A stretch of DNA of 64,000 nt from Clytia hemisphaerica (lineage: Eukaryota; Cnidaria; Hydrozoa; Leptothecata; Clytiidae), in the NCBI GenBank assembly GCA_902728285.1, contig CACVBU010000083.1:310001-374000 (forward strand), in the 5' to 3' direction. Every line of letters begins with the position of its first letter. Within the stretch, counting starts at the first letter, position 1. Of this stretch, positions 35,401 to 46,400 are shown piece by piece. The notes under the pieces were generated by a model. It was given only the letters and a program-made list of their open reading frames with translations. It was not told where the DNA came from and searched no databases. Made by a program: the position numbers and the translations under genes.

Positions 35401-38400
35401 TCATTTGAGGGCTAGGAATGTTAGCCTCCACTCATGCAAGTTACATAATCTCAAGGTATTGTAACTTGTTCTACTGTCGACATCCCTCTCCTAATCTCAA
35501 CACCCTTCTTTAGAGATAGGAAAAGTAGAAAGGTCAGAATCGCTTGTGGAAACTATATTTCTTTGCTTAGCGACCAGAGTAGCCTGGAGATCCATGCAAT
35601 GATCTCTTATTTTACATACTGATGGCGAAATATATAGCATGGTTAGAGCTGAGATTTTGAATTTCCTAGACCCTAATGACGGTTGAAAACACAATTAAAT
35701 TCTGTTATTCTTTCACTGGTCACACTTTCTTAGAGAAAACCCAAGTTCCGAAATTTGTTTTTTATTTAAGTAAGTGAGGACAGCAGCGCTAAATTCAAAT
35801 TTCCTCAGATTTTCTACTGTTAATTTTTTGAGGCTGAAATTTCTGCATCACAGCTCGAGGGGGGTCGGTACTAAGTTGTGGGGGCCAGTGCCAGGTGGTG
35901 GTCTGATAAGGTAAGTAAAAAACAACTTAGTACATGGTACTAAGTGGTGGTCCTAATTGAAAAAAACATTTTTGCAACTTTGTATCAAGGGACTAAATGG
36001 TGGTCTCAATACCAAATATGAGGCATCAAGTTAGTATCTGGTACTCAAAATCCTGAATAATAACAAAATTTCTTATTATAGGCAGTCTATATTTACCAGA
36101 CATATCTCTAATAGTCTACTGGATTGATATTAGAAGGGCGGCCCAGAAAAGTTTTAAGGGTTGCCCTTATTTCTGGACCCATTTATTGAAAACCTAAGGT
36201 AAAGCCCAAGAGCTAATTTTTTTGGAAAATTTCAAACTTATTTTAGGCCAAAACCAATTATAGAATCTGAAGGCTCTTGAAAAACTATGTAGAAGACTTT
36301 TAAAAGCAAGTATGGCCGATTTCTTTACTGAACGGGAGTTATTTGATGAAGAAGTGTTGGTTTCCCCCTCATTTTGGTCATTTTGGAATCGCATATGTAC
36401 TTATGAATATGCCCAGGTTGAGATTGAGGTTGAGATTGTTTGGACAAATGAATACAGGTTTATCGAAATTGGATGTTAAATTTTTTGCCAGTTTCTACAA
36501 TAAATTTTGAATAAGATAGTTTAGAGGCTTTAAAAATTCAATGAAGCAATGGTAAGGGGATGAGGTTTTTCAAAATGATGGACTATTTAAGGATGTAATT
36601 ACATGCTTACCACAAATTCAGCTCAATTCCAATTAGCAATATGTCTGTAAGTAAGGCGTACACAGCTGCAATCTACATTCACTAAAATTTTGGTAAAAAC
36701 AGTCTTTTTGGTGGAAAAACTCTAGAAAAAGTGCCCTTTTTGACCAACACCTGACGCTGCCCTGCCTTTCTAAAATCTTGCCTTTTCATTAGCCCCCCCC
36801 TCTTTGAAAATTGCTTGGAATGGACCCCTCTTCATTCACTCCATTTGCTATACCTGGGAGATCGAATGCTGAGGTGGAGCGCCACACCTACTCTCAGCTC
36901 CCACTAACTTACCGCTTGGATCAGTTTACCCAATCTGCGCTGAGTTGACGGTGACCAGGGTTCGAACCCACAAACCTTAAATTGTAAGACAAATGCTCTA
37001 CTGACTGAGCTACTCGGCCACTGAATAGTTCCTAACTAGTTCTAATAATGTTCTTAAAACTAATAACGATTGGTACAATATTCATTCATTGTCTTTTTAT
37101 GTTTGAATAAAACATCATGTAGAATGTTGAACAAATCGCCAAAAAGAAATTCCAGCAGACAAACTTTTTTTGCTGCTCTATTGCCCCTGTGTCACCCCTC
37201 GTTGACATCAGCAAGCAACCATTATGACCAACCATTAACTCTCTTGGAAAATTTCAAATCACACTATAGCTTGAACAAGGTGCTGTCTGAAAGTTGGTGT
37301 TTTTTATATAATATATTTTGTAGACAGAGGCCCCCCCAGCGGCACCCCTAATCACGCCATCACGCAAAAAAATTTTCTCCATCACGCATCACGAAAATCG
37401 CTAAAATTTGTCATCACGCAAAAAATAGCGAAAAATAGCCCAAATCACGCATCACGCCTCAAATTTTTGCCCTATCACGCATCACGCCAAAGTCTTGATC
37501 ACGCCATCACGCCAAATAAAATCTCTAATCACGCCATCACGCAAGAAAAAAGTCCCGATCACGCCATCACGCAAACCGCTGGGGGGGCCTCTAGACAGGC
37601 CAGAAAACTCTGATTTTGTCATTCTGTGAATCTCAATTGTTATCTGTTTCAGGTCAGATCGAGATTTTGATAATTTCGGGGGTGGATACGGAGGTGGACG
37701 TAGAGGGCGTGGCGGAAGAGGCGGCCGTGATCGAGGTGGCAGAGGCGGTGGTGGATACAACAACAGAGGCGGTGGTGGATACAACAACAGAGGCGGTGGT
37801 GGTGGAGGTATCAAAGTTTCTATAATCTATCTTTTTTAATAACCCATATATTTAGCTTCAAAACTTATTCTACAAGTCAATTTTTCGAATCTTCAGGGCT
37901 TTTGGAACAAGGAATTGAGTGTCCTCTCTCAAATTAAGAAAGATTTTCTGCAATGAATTAGTGTGGTTTAGATTTGTATACCCTTAGTTTGAATGATTTA
38001 TTTAGGTTACTACCAAGGAGGTGGTGGTGACAGGGATGTGTCGATTCCAGAAGAACCACCTTTCAAAGCGTATGTAGGAAACCTTCCTTATCAATGTGTC
38101 CAAGGAGATGTGGACCGAATCTTTGCAGAGCTCAAGGTTCGTAGTTTATGACTTAATTTAATACTTAGTTGATCCAATCTTTGATCTAATCACTGTCACT
38201 TTCTCGCGTAAAAACTATGTTAACAGCCTTTTCAATGCTCTAATCGTGGTGAATTTATTAATTGTTTACTGTTGAAATTGCGTTGTAAACCTGGTGTAAT
38301 CTTGTACTATTTCAGGTGCGACACATCAACCTGGTACGTGATCGTGAAACTGACGAATTCAGAGGTTTGTGTGTATCTATATCAAAAGTTCCAATCAAAA

Positions 38401-39820
38401 TATAGTTAAAGTGTTAGGGTAAGGGTTTATGACTGAGTGATCACAGGAGTCATAAATGTAGAAGTCCTAGATTATGAGGCAGAGTGAAAATGCCGGCTCT
38501 TATCTTACTGGACCGTTATTTTTTTTGTTTCAGCTACAACGCATAAAGGCATAGCTCCGACTGGGGTTCTAGGTCCCCCCGCCAAATTTAGGTCCCCCCC
38601 TGAGAACAAGGTCCCTCCAGCCTGATAAAATTTTAAGGTCCCAGTATAGGGGAAAAATTTTATGGCATTCACAAAGCTCTATTTACATGTGTGTACACTT
38701 TTAGAGAATGCAATAGAATGTCTTCATTTTTGCATTTTAACCCTTTAAGTGCCACGGTCATTTTTTTGCTAAGTTTTTTAAAGAAAATCGCTAGTTCAAA
38801 CTTTAAAGGCTTATATCTCCAGATCTAGAAGGAGTTAAAAGCTCGTTTATAGTCCGTTGGATAGCTTAGAGTCTCCTCTTTCTTTTAGGCGCCTTCGGCG
38901 CCGCCCGATTTAGGCGCGGACCTGACTGAATGATAGAAAGGTGCCGAGTGGTAAAACTTCAAACTAATACGCTGGAGGACAGAATCAAGTTTCTCAGGGC
39001 CAAATTTGGCTTCGCCCTCCTACATAGCCCATGTCTGATATATACGACATTGGCACTTAAAGGGTTCACACTTTGCATGAAAACATAAAGGGTTAGAGAA
39101 ATTAAAAACCAACAGTAAAGAAAAATATTTAGGAAGTGTTATTTAGCCCCCAGAATTACATAAACTAATGCAGGCCCCCCCCCAAGATAGAGCTCCCCCC
39201 GCCTGTCAGGAAAAACAATCAGCTCCCACCTCTTATATGGAAAATTTTAGGTGTAGCTCCCCCCGCTCAGGCGGGGGGGGGTGCGAGCCATGAAAGGAGT
39301 GATTATAGGAAAGTCTCTAAGAGATTCTCTAAAGGACCTCCTAATATTCTTAACCTTTGAAACTAAAATCAAGCCTTTATTCAGAAATAAAATGATGATG
39401 TAAGTAATATGAAAATTTATTTTTAGGATTCGCATGGGTAGAGTTTGACGACAAAGAATCGCTGATAAAAGCATTAGAGTTCGACAAAGCACAATTTGGT
39501 GATCGAAAATTGAGAGTAAACGTTTCCCGCAACAATAGACTCGATGGCGGAAGGGGCGGCCGTGGCGGTGGCGATGGTGAGATTTTATTTTGTAACCTTA
39601 GCATGAACTATCGATATGACCCAGACTGAATAGTTTTTTTTACTTTACAAATCAAGGGTTCGAAGTTAACAGTGCTTTCGAAAAAAGCTGTCAAAATCTT
39701 TCCTCGTTAACAACTTCTTTTTCTACAGATCGTGGTGGTCGTGGCGGACGAGGACGTGGCAGCGGCGGCGGATTCGGTGGCGGTGATCGATATAATAATG
39801 ACTTCTTGTATGATAACTGA
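32436..39820 (+). CDS. EIF4H: Translation initiation factor eIF4H homologue, six coding exons
   Basis: Coding exons are 32436-32494, 37653-37807, 38006-38136, 38316-38364, 39427-39576 and 39729-39820, all with GT-AG introns and compatible phases, giving 211 residues. Residues 1-80 are Gly/Arg/Tyr-rich with GGGGYNNR repeats. One RRM follows (about 91-168): RNP2 is AYVGNL (93-98) and RNP1 is RGFAWVEF (131-138), with VQGDVDRIF and [10 protein letters not shown] as in eIF4H. The tail is RGG-rich and ends [11 protein letters not shown]. The family protein stimulates the eIF4A RNA helicase during cap-dependent translation in the cytoplasm. The start has A at -3 and G at +4. The tail after the RRM is shorter than in the human protein (about 248 residues), and the first intron is 5.2 kb and full of mobile elements. 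Alternative first exons or splicing cannot be excluded. Confidence 0.93.
32535..33212. repeat. 678-bp near-perfect palindrome in eIF4H intron 1
   Basis: The element starts TAAAGTCTATTCACGATAAG and ends with its exact inverse at 33212. The arms stay complementary to the centre, CTGCAG at about 32872-32877, with scattered mismatches. TA may be the target site. When transcribed in the eIF4H pre-mRNA it would fold into a hairpin with arms of about 330 nt. Confidence 0.9.
33213..35235. other. eIF4H intron 1, no gene
   Basis: Intronic A+T-rich DNA. A GCCGTGCATATTTTGTCA word is repeated at about 33572 and 33591. C-run hairpin material (CCCCCCCCCC...CTTAAGAAAGGGGGGTC) lies at 34490-34835. Confidence 0.5.
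35236..35456. mobile_element. Tc1/mariner-type MITE, copy 2, in eIF4H intron 1
   Basis: Begins CCGTGAAGTCGGGTAACTTG after TA and ends with a degraded inverse (GTTACATAATCTCAAGG) before TA. The body matches 10749-10977 over most of its length. Confidence 0.75.
35457..36950. other. eIF4H intron 1, no gene
   Basis: GGTACTAAGT and TGGTGGTC words recur three or four times between 35860 and 36060. Otherwise nothing is recognised. Confidence 0.5.
36951..37021 (-). repeat. tRNA-derived SINE head in eIF4H intron 1
   Basis: On the minus strand GTGGCCG and TGGTCAC can pair. The D stem GCTC/GAGC is perfect with box A TAGCTCAGTCAG, and box B GGTTCGAACCC is exact. A CTTACAA loop would place TAC as anticodon, but the anticodon and T stems pair poorly. 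The downstream tail toward 36860 is probably SINE body. Confidence 0.65.
37327..37591. mobile_element. 265-bp MITE with CATCACGC repeats in eIF4H intron 1
   Basis: Ends GAGGCCCCCCCAGCGG and its inverse are flanked by TAGACA on both sides (37321-37326, 37592-37597), a clear 6-bp duplication. The interior is built of about a dozen ATCACGC or CATCACGC words. It ends 61 bp before exon 2. A second copy in the other orientation starts at 63890. Confidence 0.85.
38550..39292. mobile_element. 743-bp insertion in eIF4H intron 4
   Basis: AAAGG at 38545-38549 and 39293-39297 flanks a block starting CATAGCTCCGAC and ending with an imperfect inverse (GTGCGAGCCATG). The interior has repeated GGTCCCCCC and AGCTCCCCCC words and a GGCGCCTTCGGCGCC hairpin at about 38888. 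A non-autonomous element is inferred. Confidence 0.55.
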
Positions 39821-40038
39821 TGATGGCGTAAGCCGAAAAGCTTTTTATCCAATTTTCAAATATATTTTATATTTCACAACTTCACGGGTTTTTCTTGAGT
39901 TTTTTACAGAATAATTTCTTCTTAGAGAGGAAGGGACATTTCTAGAAAAAATTCATGTTGGTTTATGATAAGAGGAAATGATCGAGGTTAGATACAATTT
40001 TTATAATCGTTACCCCATAAAATGGAAAAAAACAACAA

Positions 40039-40044
40039 AATAAA
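40039..40044 (+). promoter_or_regulatory. eIF4H polyadenylation signal
   Basis: AATAAA lies 219 bp after the stop codon in an A+T-rich 3' UTR, followed by further T-rich sequence. It is the first canonical hexamer seen after the stop. Confidence 0.6.
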
Positions 40045-41121
40045 TTTTTATTGAGTTCGGAATTACACAAAACGAAATTATTGATATTTATGAAACTTTT
40101 AGTAATTTTTTTTTGGATTTTGGAATATACAAAATACCTAAAAGTGAATCAAGCGTGTAGTTGATATTTTCTAACCGGATTCTGAAAAATGTCCGTCTGA
40201 TAGACCTTTTCATAACATTACAAACATCACTTGCCTTGCTTCGAAGTTATTGCCATGGTGATAAACTCCCAGCGGATTTTATTAAAACTGCTTCCTATTC
40301 ATAAAAAATAATTTAATGTCTCAAGAGACATAATCACCATGGTAATTGTTTGAATACGAGGCAAGTTTTGTTCGTACGTAATTTATGAAAAGGTCTATTG
40401 TGTGTTTGCACCAAATATGGTGGGGCAGACCTGTGCAGACTTCAAAATAGATTGATTTTGCTAAATGATCGCCACATCTGGAGTTTGTTTCTTTTTAATC
40501 CTTAGAAATTTCTCTAGTTTGAGGAAGGAAGCATGAATTAATTGTACGAGAAAACTCATACAAAAGTTTCAAAATGATGATTTGTTATAATCCGTTCACT
40601 ATCATATGAACGATAGCTTTTTTACAAACACTTAATTTTGAAAGTTCAACGAATATCCGCTGAAAATAAACGTACTGACTAAAAGTATCGTCATGGCTTT
40701 GGATAACTGGGTGTCCCACAAAGTTAATTAATAAAAAAATTATTTTAGAAGTGCTCAAACACGATAAAGAATTCACTTCAAAGAGAAACTTTTCTTCTAA
40801 AAGTCTTGGATGAAAGCTTAGAGTGAAAGTAATATTTTCGAAGAAAAAGAAGATTACACGAGTCTAAATAATATCCTTATAGAGCTGACAAAACGTTTAT
40901 ATGTAGAACTTCAAATTTGCATAGCTGGTTTCAGCTTCACGATGGATGACAAGCTGCGATAAGTCAGTAAAGAATTTTTATTCAGCACGGTCAATTTGCC
41001 CCCGCCCCTAAAAAAATATTTATTGTTGGGAAAAATCGGATACGTATGTGTATGTGTTTTAATTTCAGTTTTTAAGATTTTCATCTTTCACAATATTATT
41101 AAAAAATGAAGAAAAATCTCG
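40045..41121. other. Spacer between eIF4H and the small peptide ORF
   Basis: A+T-rich. CTTGCCTTG...GAAGTTATTGCCATGGTGAT near 40230 and a partly inverted ACCATGGTAATTGTTTG...GGCAAG near 40337 suggest a small foldback. No gene is recognised. Confidence 0.45.
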
Positions 41122-41304
41122 TCAGAAAAATTTCACTTTTATTCCATGAACACATTTCTTTCTACAGGCAGCTTTTGATGAATATCCTTCGTGTTGCCAA
41201 CTCTTTCCACATCCACTCCCGATGCACAATCCTTGCACTGAGTTCATCGTTGTCAAGGTCGTCATTGCCAACAACAAAATGAAAACGAAACCACAGAACT
41301 TCAT
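41122..41304 (-). CDS. Putative secreted cysteine-rich peptide, 60 residues
   Basis: A complete ATG-to-TGA frame opens with a classic signal peptide: a short basic start, hydrophobic FVFILLLAMTTL, then a small-residue cleavage region ending in SVQG at residues 23-26. The mature part of about 34 residues has four cysteines in a C-x4-C-x14-C-x3-C spacing and is basic (GCGKSW, ACRKKC). Such a plan is seen in small secreted defence or toxin-like peptides and in truncated disulphide-rich domains; no family could be named. Upstream on the coding strand lies TTTTTTTAAAAAAATTTTAG just before GAGATG, an acceptor-like sequence, so an upstream non-coding exon is possible. AATAAA occurs within the last codons, 16 bp before the stop. 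Expression is unproven. Confidence 0.5.
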   Translation of the reverse strand: MKFCGFVFILLLAMTTLTTMNSVQGLCIGSGCGKSWQHEGYSSKAACRKKCVHGIKVKFF

Positions 41305-42053
41305 CTCCTAAAATTTTTTTAAAAAGTTTAAAAAATCACTTATACTTTTAATTGCCCCTTCCACGCTTGATAAATTTGTCATTTCAAATACAACTCCCTT
41401 CCTAAACCAACTGAAAATTAGGGTAAGGCATCTATTAAAATTCGAAAAATTTTAGCCCAACTCAATTTTTTGAAAATATTTACTAATTTCGTTGTCCCAT
41501 AGGAAATGTATGGTAAAGTTTTCGTCAGCTGAATGTGGCAATCAAACTTACTTTTTTTAATAGTTTTGTATTACTTTAAGTCTTGACTTAAGGAAAAGCT
41601 TGGGGCAACGATGTAAAAATAATAGATAACCAACTTGCCTTGATTCTTTTTAATTAGATATTATTGTTCTATAAACATTCATCTGTTTATTTTGTATCAT
41701 GCAACCTTCATGCACTTTTCATACGTGAGATATCGCATTTCAAATCACACATATATTTTTCAGATAACAGCATTTTATGAGCGTTTATTTATCCAGGTGA
41801 AGATTAAGTGGTATTATGCCGATCTGTAGTCAATTTGTCTAAAGATTGGTACCTTTATCTTTTGAAAAAAATTCCAAAATTTGCAGTAAATAACAATTCA
41901 AATTTCTATCAATTCAGTGGATGTCAAAAAGTGTGTCAAAATCTAGCTAAAAGCATAACAAGCACTGCACACAGAGCTTTTTAATAGAGTGCTCATTTCA
42001 ATAGGAAAACAATGGTTGTTCTCTTGGGAGAAGTGCCTTCTAGAGGTACTTTT
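41305..42053. other. A+T-rich spacer, nothing recognised
   Basis: No ORF of note and no repeat seen; this would include the promoter of the small peptide gene. Confidence 0.45.
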
Positions 42054-43565
42054 CAAATAACAATTTCAGCCGTTTAAAACCATGGAAGCAAATGGATTTT
42101 TGCTGAGTAATCAAGCAATGTTGCGGATTTTTGGCCATTTTTTCAGCCATTTTAGGGTTCTAAACGAAGTTTTACAATTGACCCCAGTTTCGTCATCTTC
42201 TTTTCGTCATAAAATAGTCAGAATTGCCTTACGAGAACTATTTTTAAATCTTATTTACAGGAATTTGTATTAAAAAGTGACGTTATCAATAAAATTTCCC
42301 AGACTTTATCAATTGACTACGCTCTCTGGTAGTTCTAGAACCCTTAAAGCCTGGGGGTACTTAGGCAAAATGGATGCCGGGTATGTGCCAGCCACAATAA
42401 GGGTTCTTTTTCACACGCCCTCGAAAGTCCCTCAAAGAAGTACAAAAACCATTAACAATCAATTAAGTCTCTGTAAGGGTTCCAAAACTACCGAAATCAA
42501 AAACTATTGACTCCCTCAAAGGGTCATAAATTCTTGAATATTAGACTAAAATTTATGAAAATTCAGGCTGAATTTTTTATCAAATAATCTCTCTTCTCTA
42601 AAGGTGAGAAAAACGTCCAAAAATGGGCGGAATCTTCGAAATGCAGTCTCTCTAAGAGCCCGGGGGCAGTCGGATTTTGGACTGACGGTATGTTCGGGCT
42701 AAAAATCGGCATTCAAAATTGCAGTGGTTTTCCCGAAAAATATACACCCTTACAGTGCATTTTTCGCCAAGTCAAATAACCTTACAGTGCAGTCTAGTTT
42801 TTGTCCCTGAGGTGATTGACAAATAAAAAATAGACACGCTTTGTGTGATTATTCTATATATTTATGTAATTTTGCATCTAATAGGGATCCAAAAAGGGGA
42901 TCGAATCCCTTGTAAAAAGTTTGACTGGGCAATTTCATTTTTGTTAGAACTTAGAAAATTATACCCTTACAGTGCAGTCGGTAAAAAAAGGGAATAAAGG
43001 CCTTAAAGGGATCTCTGTGTATGACAGTGATTTTACTCGAGCACCTTTAGGGAGTGGTCAGAGAATTTTAAAACTAAAAGACATTATTTTGAACTGTCCA
43101 AGGGGTTCTTTTCTGTTCACAATTTGACAATTCGGTTCTTATTGACTCTACTACTATAAGAAAGCTATAGCCCATCCACAATTCGTGGAAATCGACGACA
43201 AAAGAGCCTGTCATCATTAACTCGATGGAAAAATTTGCCTTTTTTCTTTCGAGTTAAAATACGTTATATAACTCGATGAAAAAATTTGCCATTTCGAGTT
43301 AAAAACAACATTTTAACTCGATGGAAAAAATTATTATTTTTCTCTCGAGTTAAAACGAGGAATATAACTCTATGAAATTATTTGTAATAAAAAATCCGAG
43401 TTATATAACTCGAGAGGAAAATGGTCATTAAAAAAACCGAGTTAAAAAAATAACTCGAAATAAAAATACTTCATTTTTATTTCGAGTTACGGGCCTTAAC
43501 TCGAAGATTTCATAACTCGTCGAAGCCATATAACTCGATCATATAACTCGAAGATTATGTGCCTC
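42054..43565. mobile_element. CGAGTTAT-rich TIR element, truncated copy 2, inverted
   Basis: Read on the minus strand from 43565 this matches 30656-31876: the same GAGGCACATAATCTTCGAG end, the CGAGTTAT arm, a GACAGGCTCTTTTGTCGTCG block and the CCATGGTTT...GGCTGAAATTG block. Homology stops at about 42054, so one whole inverted arm is missing. It holds an extra stretch near 42870-43130 with CCCTTACAGTGCAGTC words. Confidence 0.78.
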
Positions 43566-43905
43566 CGTTTTTATTCATCCAATTAACCAACTAAATTAAA
43601 AACGTAAAAATCACGAAAACAAACACCCCTGAGATATTATTGTTTGCACATACCCGGCTCTCGAATATTTGCTTAAAATGGACAAAACAGTATTAAGAGC
43701 GTGTAGCGTCTCAAATTACAAGAAGAGACATAAGAAAGTCAATGTAATAAGAAAAGGGAAAACTGTACAGTTTTTAAAACAATGAAACTTTTGTAGAGTA
43801 TGACGTCAAGTAACACGAAAATCGAGAAAGGAAATCTAGTGAAGTGACCAGTTTTTTTATCTTCCCGGATTTGAAATTAAGTTATTATTGGAAAATCGAG
43901 CATAT
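43566..43905. other. Left flank of the LTR retrotransposon
   Basis: A+T-rich single-copy sequence. ATAT next to 43906 matches ATAT after 57713 as a possible short target duplication. Confidence 0.5.
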
Positions 43906-44165
43906 TGTCGCACACGGTGATTTAAGTGTGGAACTCCCTGGATATTTCACCAGACAGTTTCACTAAACCCCGAGTCTCAGTGTACCCTGAAAAAATACAA
44001 TTTAAGAAGATAGTAACTGGACGATAGTAACTTCGATCGAATGAATTTTATATTTACATAAAAGTGATCACTAATATTTCAATAACTCCAAACAAGAAGC
44101 CGGAGCGGCGTGAAGTCCCAGCTGACGTGGCAATAACCAAATGTCGTTTGTATCGGGTACCTTAA

Positions 44166-44875
44166 GGGCTCTGACCATAGTCCAAAAATCGATTTTGGTA
44201 TTTGAACATAAAAGTTATATTTCAGGTTCCTTAACACTTTTAACAAAGAATTGCCTTTATAAATTGCTTTTTAATCGAATCCCTTAAGAGTAATTAAGAA
44301 TTTAATTGCAAATTGACGTTATGAACTTTAAAAAGATGTTAATAATATGTTGCATCACCCTCTTTTACAAAAAGTGCTTAGTTTTAATGAGTAATTAACT
44401 TTTTTGTTTCAAAATTTCTTTACACTGTCCGCAAAGAATTGAACTATTTTAAATTTTGCGGAAAATTTTTCGAAAAAGATGTGTCAAAAGTTATGACTGT
44501 TTTTTTAAGCAAAATCCAGATGAAAAATTGACGAAAAACCACTATTTTGAAGATTTCGAGACGAAAAAGCATTTACAAAAATTTTCCGCAAAAATTTTTA
44601 TTGTTCGGTAAATAATACACCATCTACTGCGAAAAATTTTTCAAAATGTTTTTTCTCCGCCAAAACTAAGCTCTTCAAAGTTGAAATACTCTTCCTCGCT
44701 AAAGTCTTCATTTTCTTCTTCATCAAATTTTTTCAATGCAATTTTTGAATTTTCAGATTCAGCAATAGTTTGTCTAACAGAAAATGTATAACATGCCATA
44801 GTTTTGTTGGTTACGTCAGTCAGAAAACACATTTTAAACACGGCAATTATGAAAAATTCACTATGGTCAGAGCCC
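44166..44875. mobile_element. 710-bp TTAA-flanked TIR element
   Basis: GGGCTCTGACCATAGT and its exact inverse are flanked by TTAA at 44162-44165 and 44876-44879. TTAA is the target of piggyBac and Kolobok families. A 90-codon minus-strand ORF (44641-44913) crosses the right end and includes an acidic EEENEDFSEEEYFNFEEL stretch; its function, if any, is unknown. Confidence 0.8.
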
Positions 44876-45225
44876 TTAAGAGAATCAATGTTTGCGGAAT
44901 CGTATTTTTGCAATTTTAGGGTTTAAAGTAAACATTGAGTCTTAGAATCCTAATGCACATTTTCGGCAGAGATTGAAATACGGAACATTCAAAAAGTTAA
45001 AAAAGTTCGAAAATTGGCTGAATGAAAAAAAAGGAAAGAAACCAGCTGCGCTGGAAGGTCAGGGGAAGGTCAGCAATGATAAAAGATACGCAATATATGT
45101 ATACAATAGATTTGCGTTATGTTTTTGTTATTAGTATGAAAGAAAAAATCGGTTTAAATAAATTCACAAACTTCAAATGTCAAATGTTGACCGTCAAAGT
45201 TCAGAAATATCGATTTAACCCGTAG

Positions 45226-45960
45226 GCATCATGAAAAACATTCCAAACTTATTCAAATTTACAAATGAGCTGTATTTTAGTATCCTTTAATGAGTTACAG
45301 CATAAGTTTACTTGAAAAAATTCTCTGTCAGGTTTGAAAAATCCAACCACCGACCGTTTAGAGCGATAGATCCAAAATTGTCCATTTTCACGGGTTGCAT
45401 CATGAAAAACATTCCAAACTTATTCAAATTTACAAATGAACTGTATTTTAGTATCCTTTAATGAGTTACAGCATAAGTTTACTTGAAAAAATTCTCTGTC
45501 AGGTTTGAAAAATCCAGCCACCGACCGTTTAGAGCGATATAGATCCAAAATTGTCCATTTTCACGGGTTGCACCATGAAAAACATTCCAAACTTATTCAA
45601 ATTTACACATGAGCTGTATTTTAGTATCCTTTAATGAGTTACAGCATAAGTTTACTTGAAAAAATTCTCTGTCAGGTTTAAAAAATCCAGCCACCGACCG
45701 TTTAGAGCGATATATATCCAAAACTGACCATCTTTTTTAATTGAATTGAATTGAATATATTTTCGCTGCAACACAGCAGGATAACCCCTTACAAAAAACG
45801 GGTAGCATCATGAAAAACATTCCAAACTTATTCAAATTTACACATGAGCTGCATTTTATTATCATTTAATGAATTACAACATAATTTTACTTGAAAAAAT
45901 TCTCTGTCAAGCTTGAAATATAAAACTCCAACATCCAAATGCTCCCACTTGCTCCCTGAC
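45226..45960 (-). repeat. Satellite array, period about 172 bp, related to 16.2-17.3 kb
   Basis: GCATCATGAAAAACATTCC starts at 45226, 45397, 45570 and 45805; the last spacing includes a 62-bp TTGAATTGAATTGAATATAT insertion. On the minus strand each unit shows GGATTTTTCAAACCTGACAG and ATTAAAGGATACTAAAATAC, matching the plus-strand satellite at 16.2-17.3 kb. Confidence 0.85.
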
Positions 45961-46400
45961 CTGACTCCATCCATCTTGAAAAGGAAAACCTTAAAAAATA
46001 CGTTGCCATAAAGAGAATGAAATTTGACTTTACTAACAATTCTATCCAATATAAGAGTAGGTCAAACATCGTGCGGGTAGGCGAGGCAAAAATTCTAAAT
46101 CGGCCGCTGGTTTAGCCTGGACTGCTGGACTTGTTAATCTATTGCGTGCACAGGCTCCGACAAAACCAAAATCTTTTCGTTCAGTTGCTTTTTAAAGGCC
46201 CACTTGCGCTGCGCGGCTGGGCCAAATAACTGTTCCTTAATATAGTTGTCTAAAAAGTCGATAACACGATAATATCTCCAATTGATGTTATGGAAGGTTC
46301 CAGATCTAAATCAGTAACAAGTCTCTTTTCTAATAGTACGATTCGTAACTCTCTAGCTTTCCAGCATGTTTCGACTCTCCAGCACGCTTCCGACTCTCAG

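Larger units (their letters stand above)
44093..46221. mobile_element. 2.13-kb insertion in the LTR, CCAAA target duplication
   Basis: CCAAA stands at 44088-44092 and 46222-46226, while the intact LTR at 57294-57301 reads through. The insert starts CAAGAAGCCGGAGCGGCG and ends GCGCTGCGCGGCTGGG. It contains a TTAA element, a satellite array and nothing recognised as a transposase. Confidence 0.8.

Noticed and set aside
37482..37814. Proline-rich minus-strand ORF of 110 codons
   Set aside because: It is the antisense shadow of the glycine-rich eIF4H exon 2 and the CATCACGC element.
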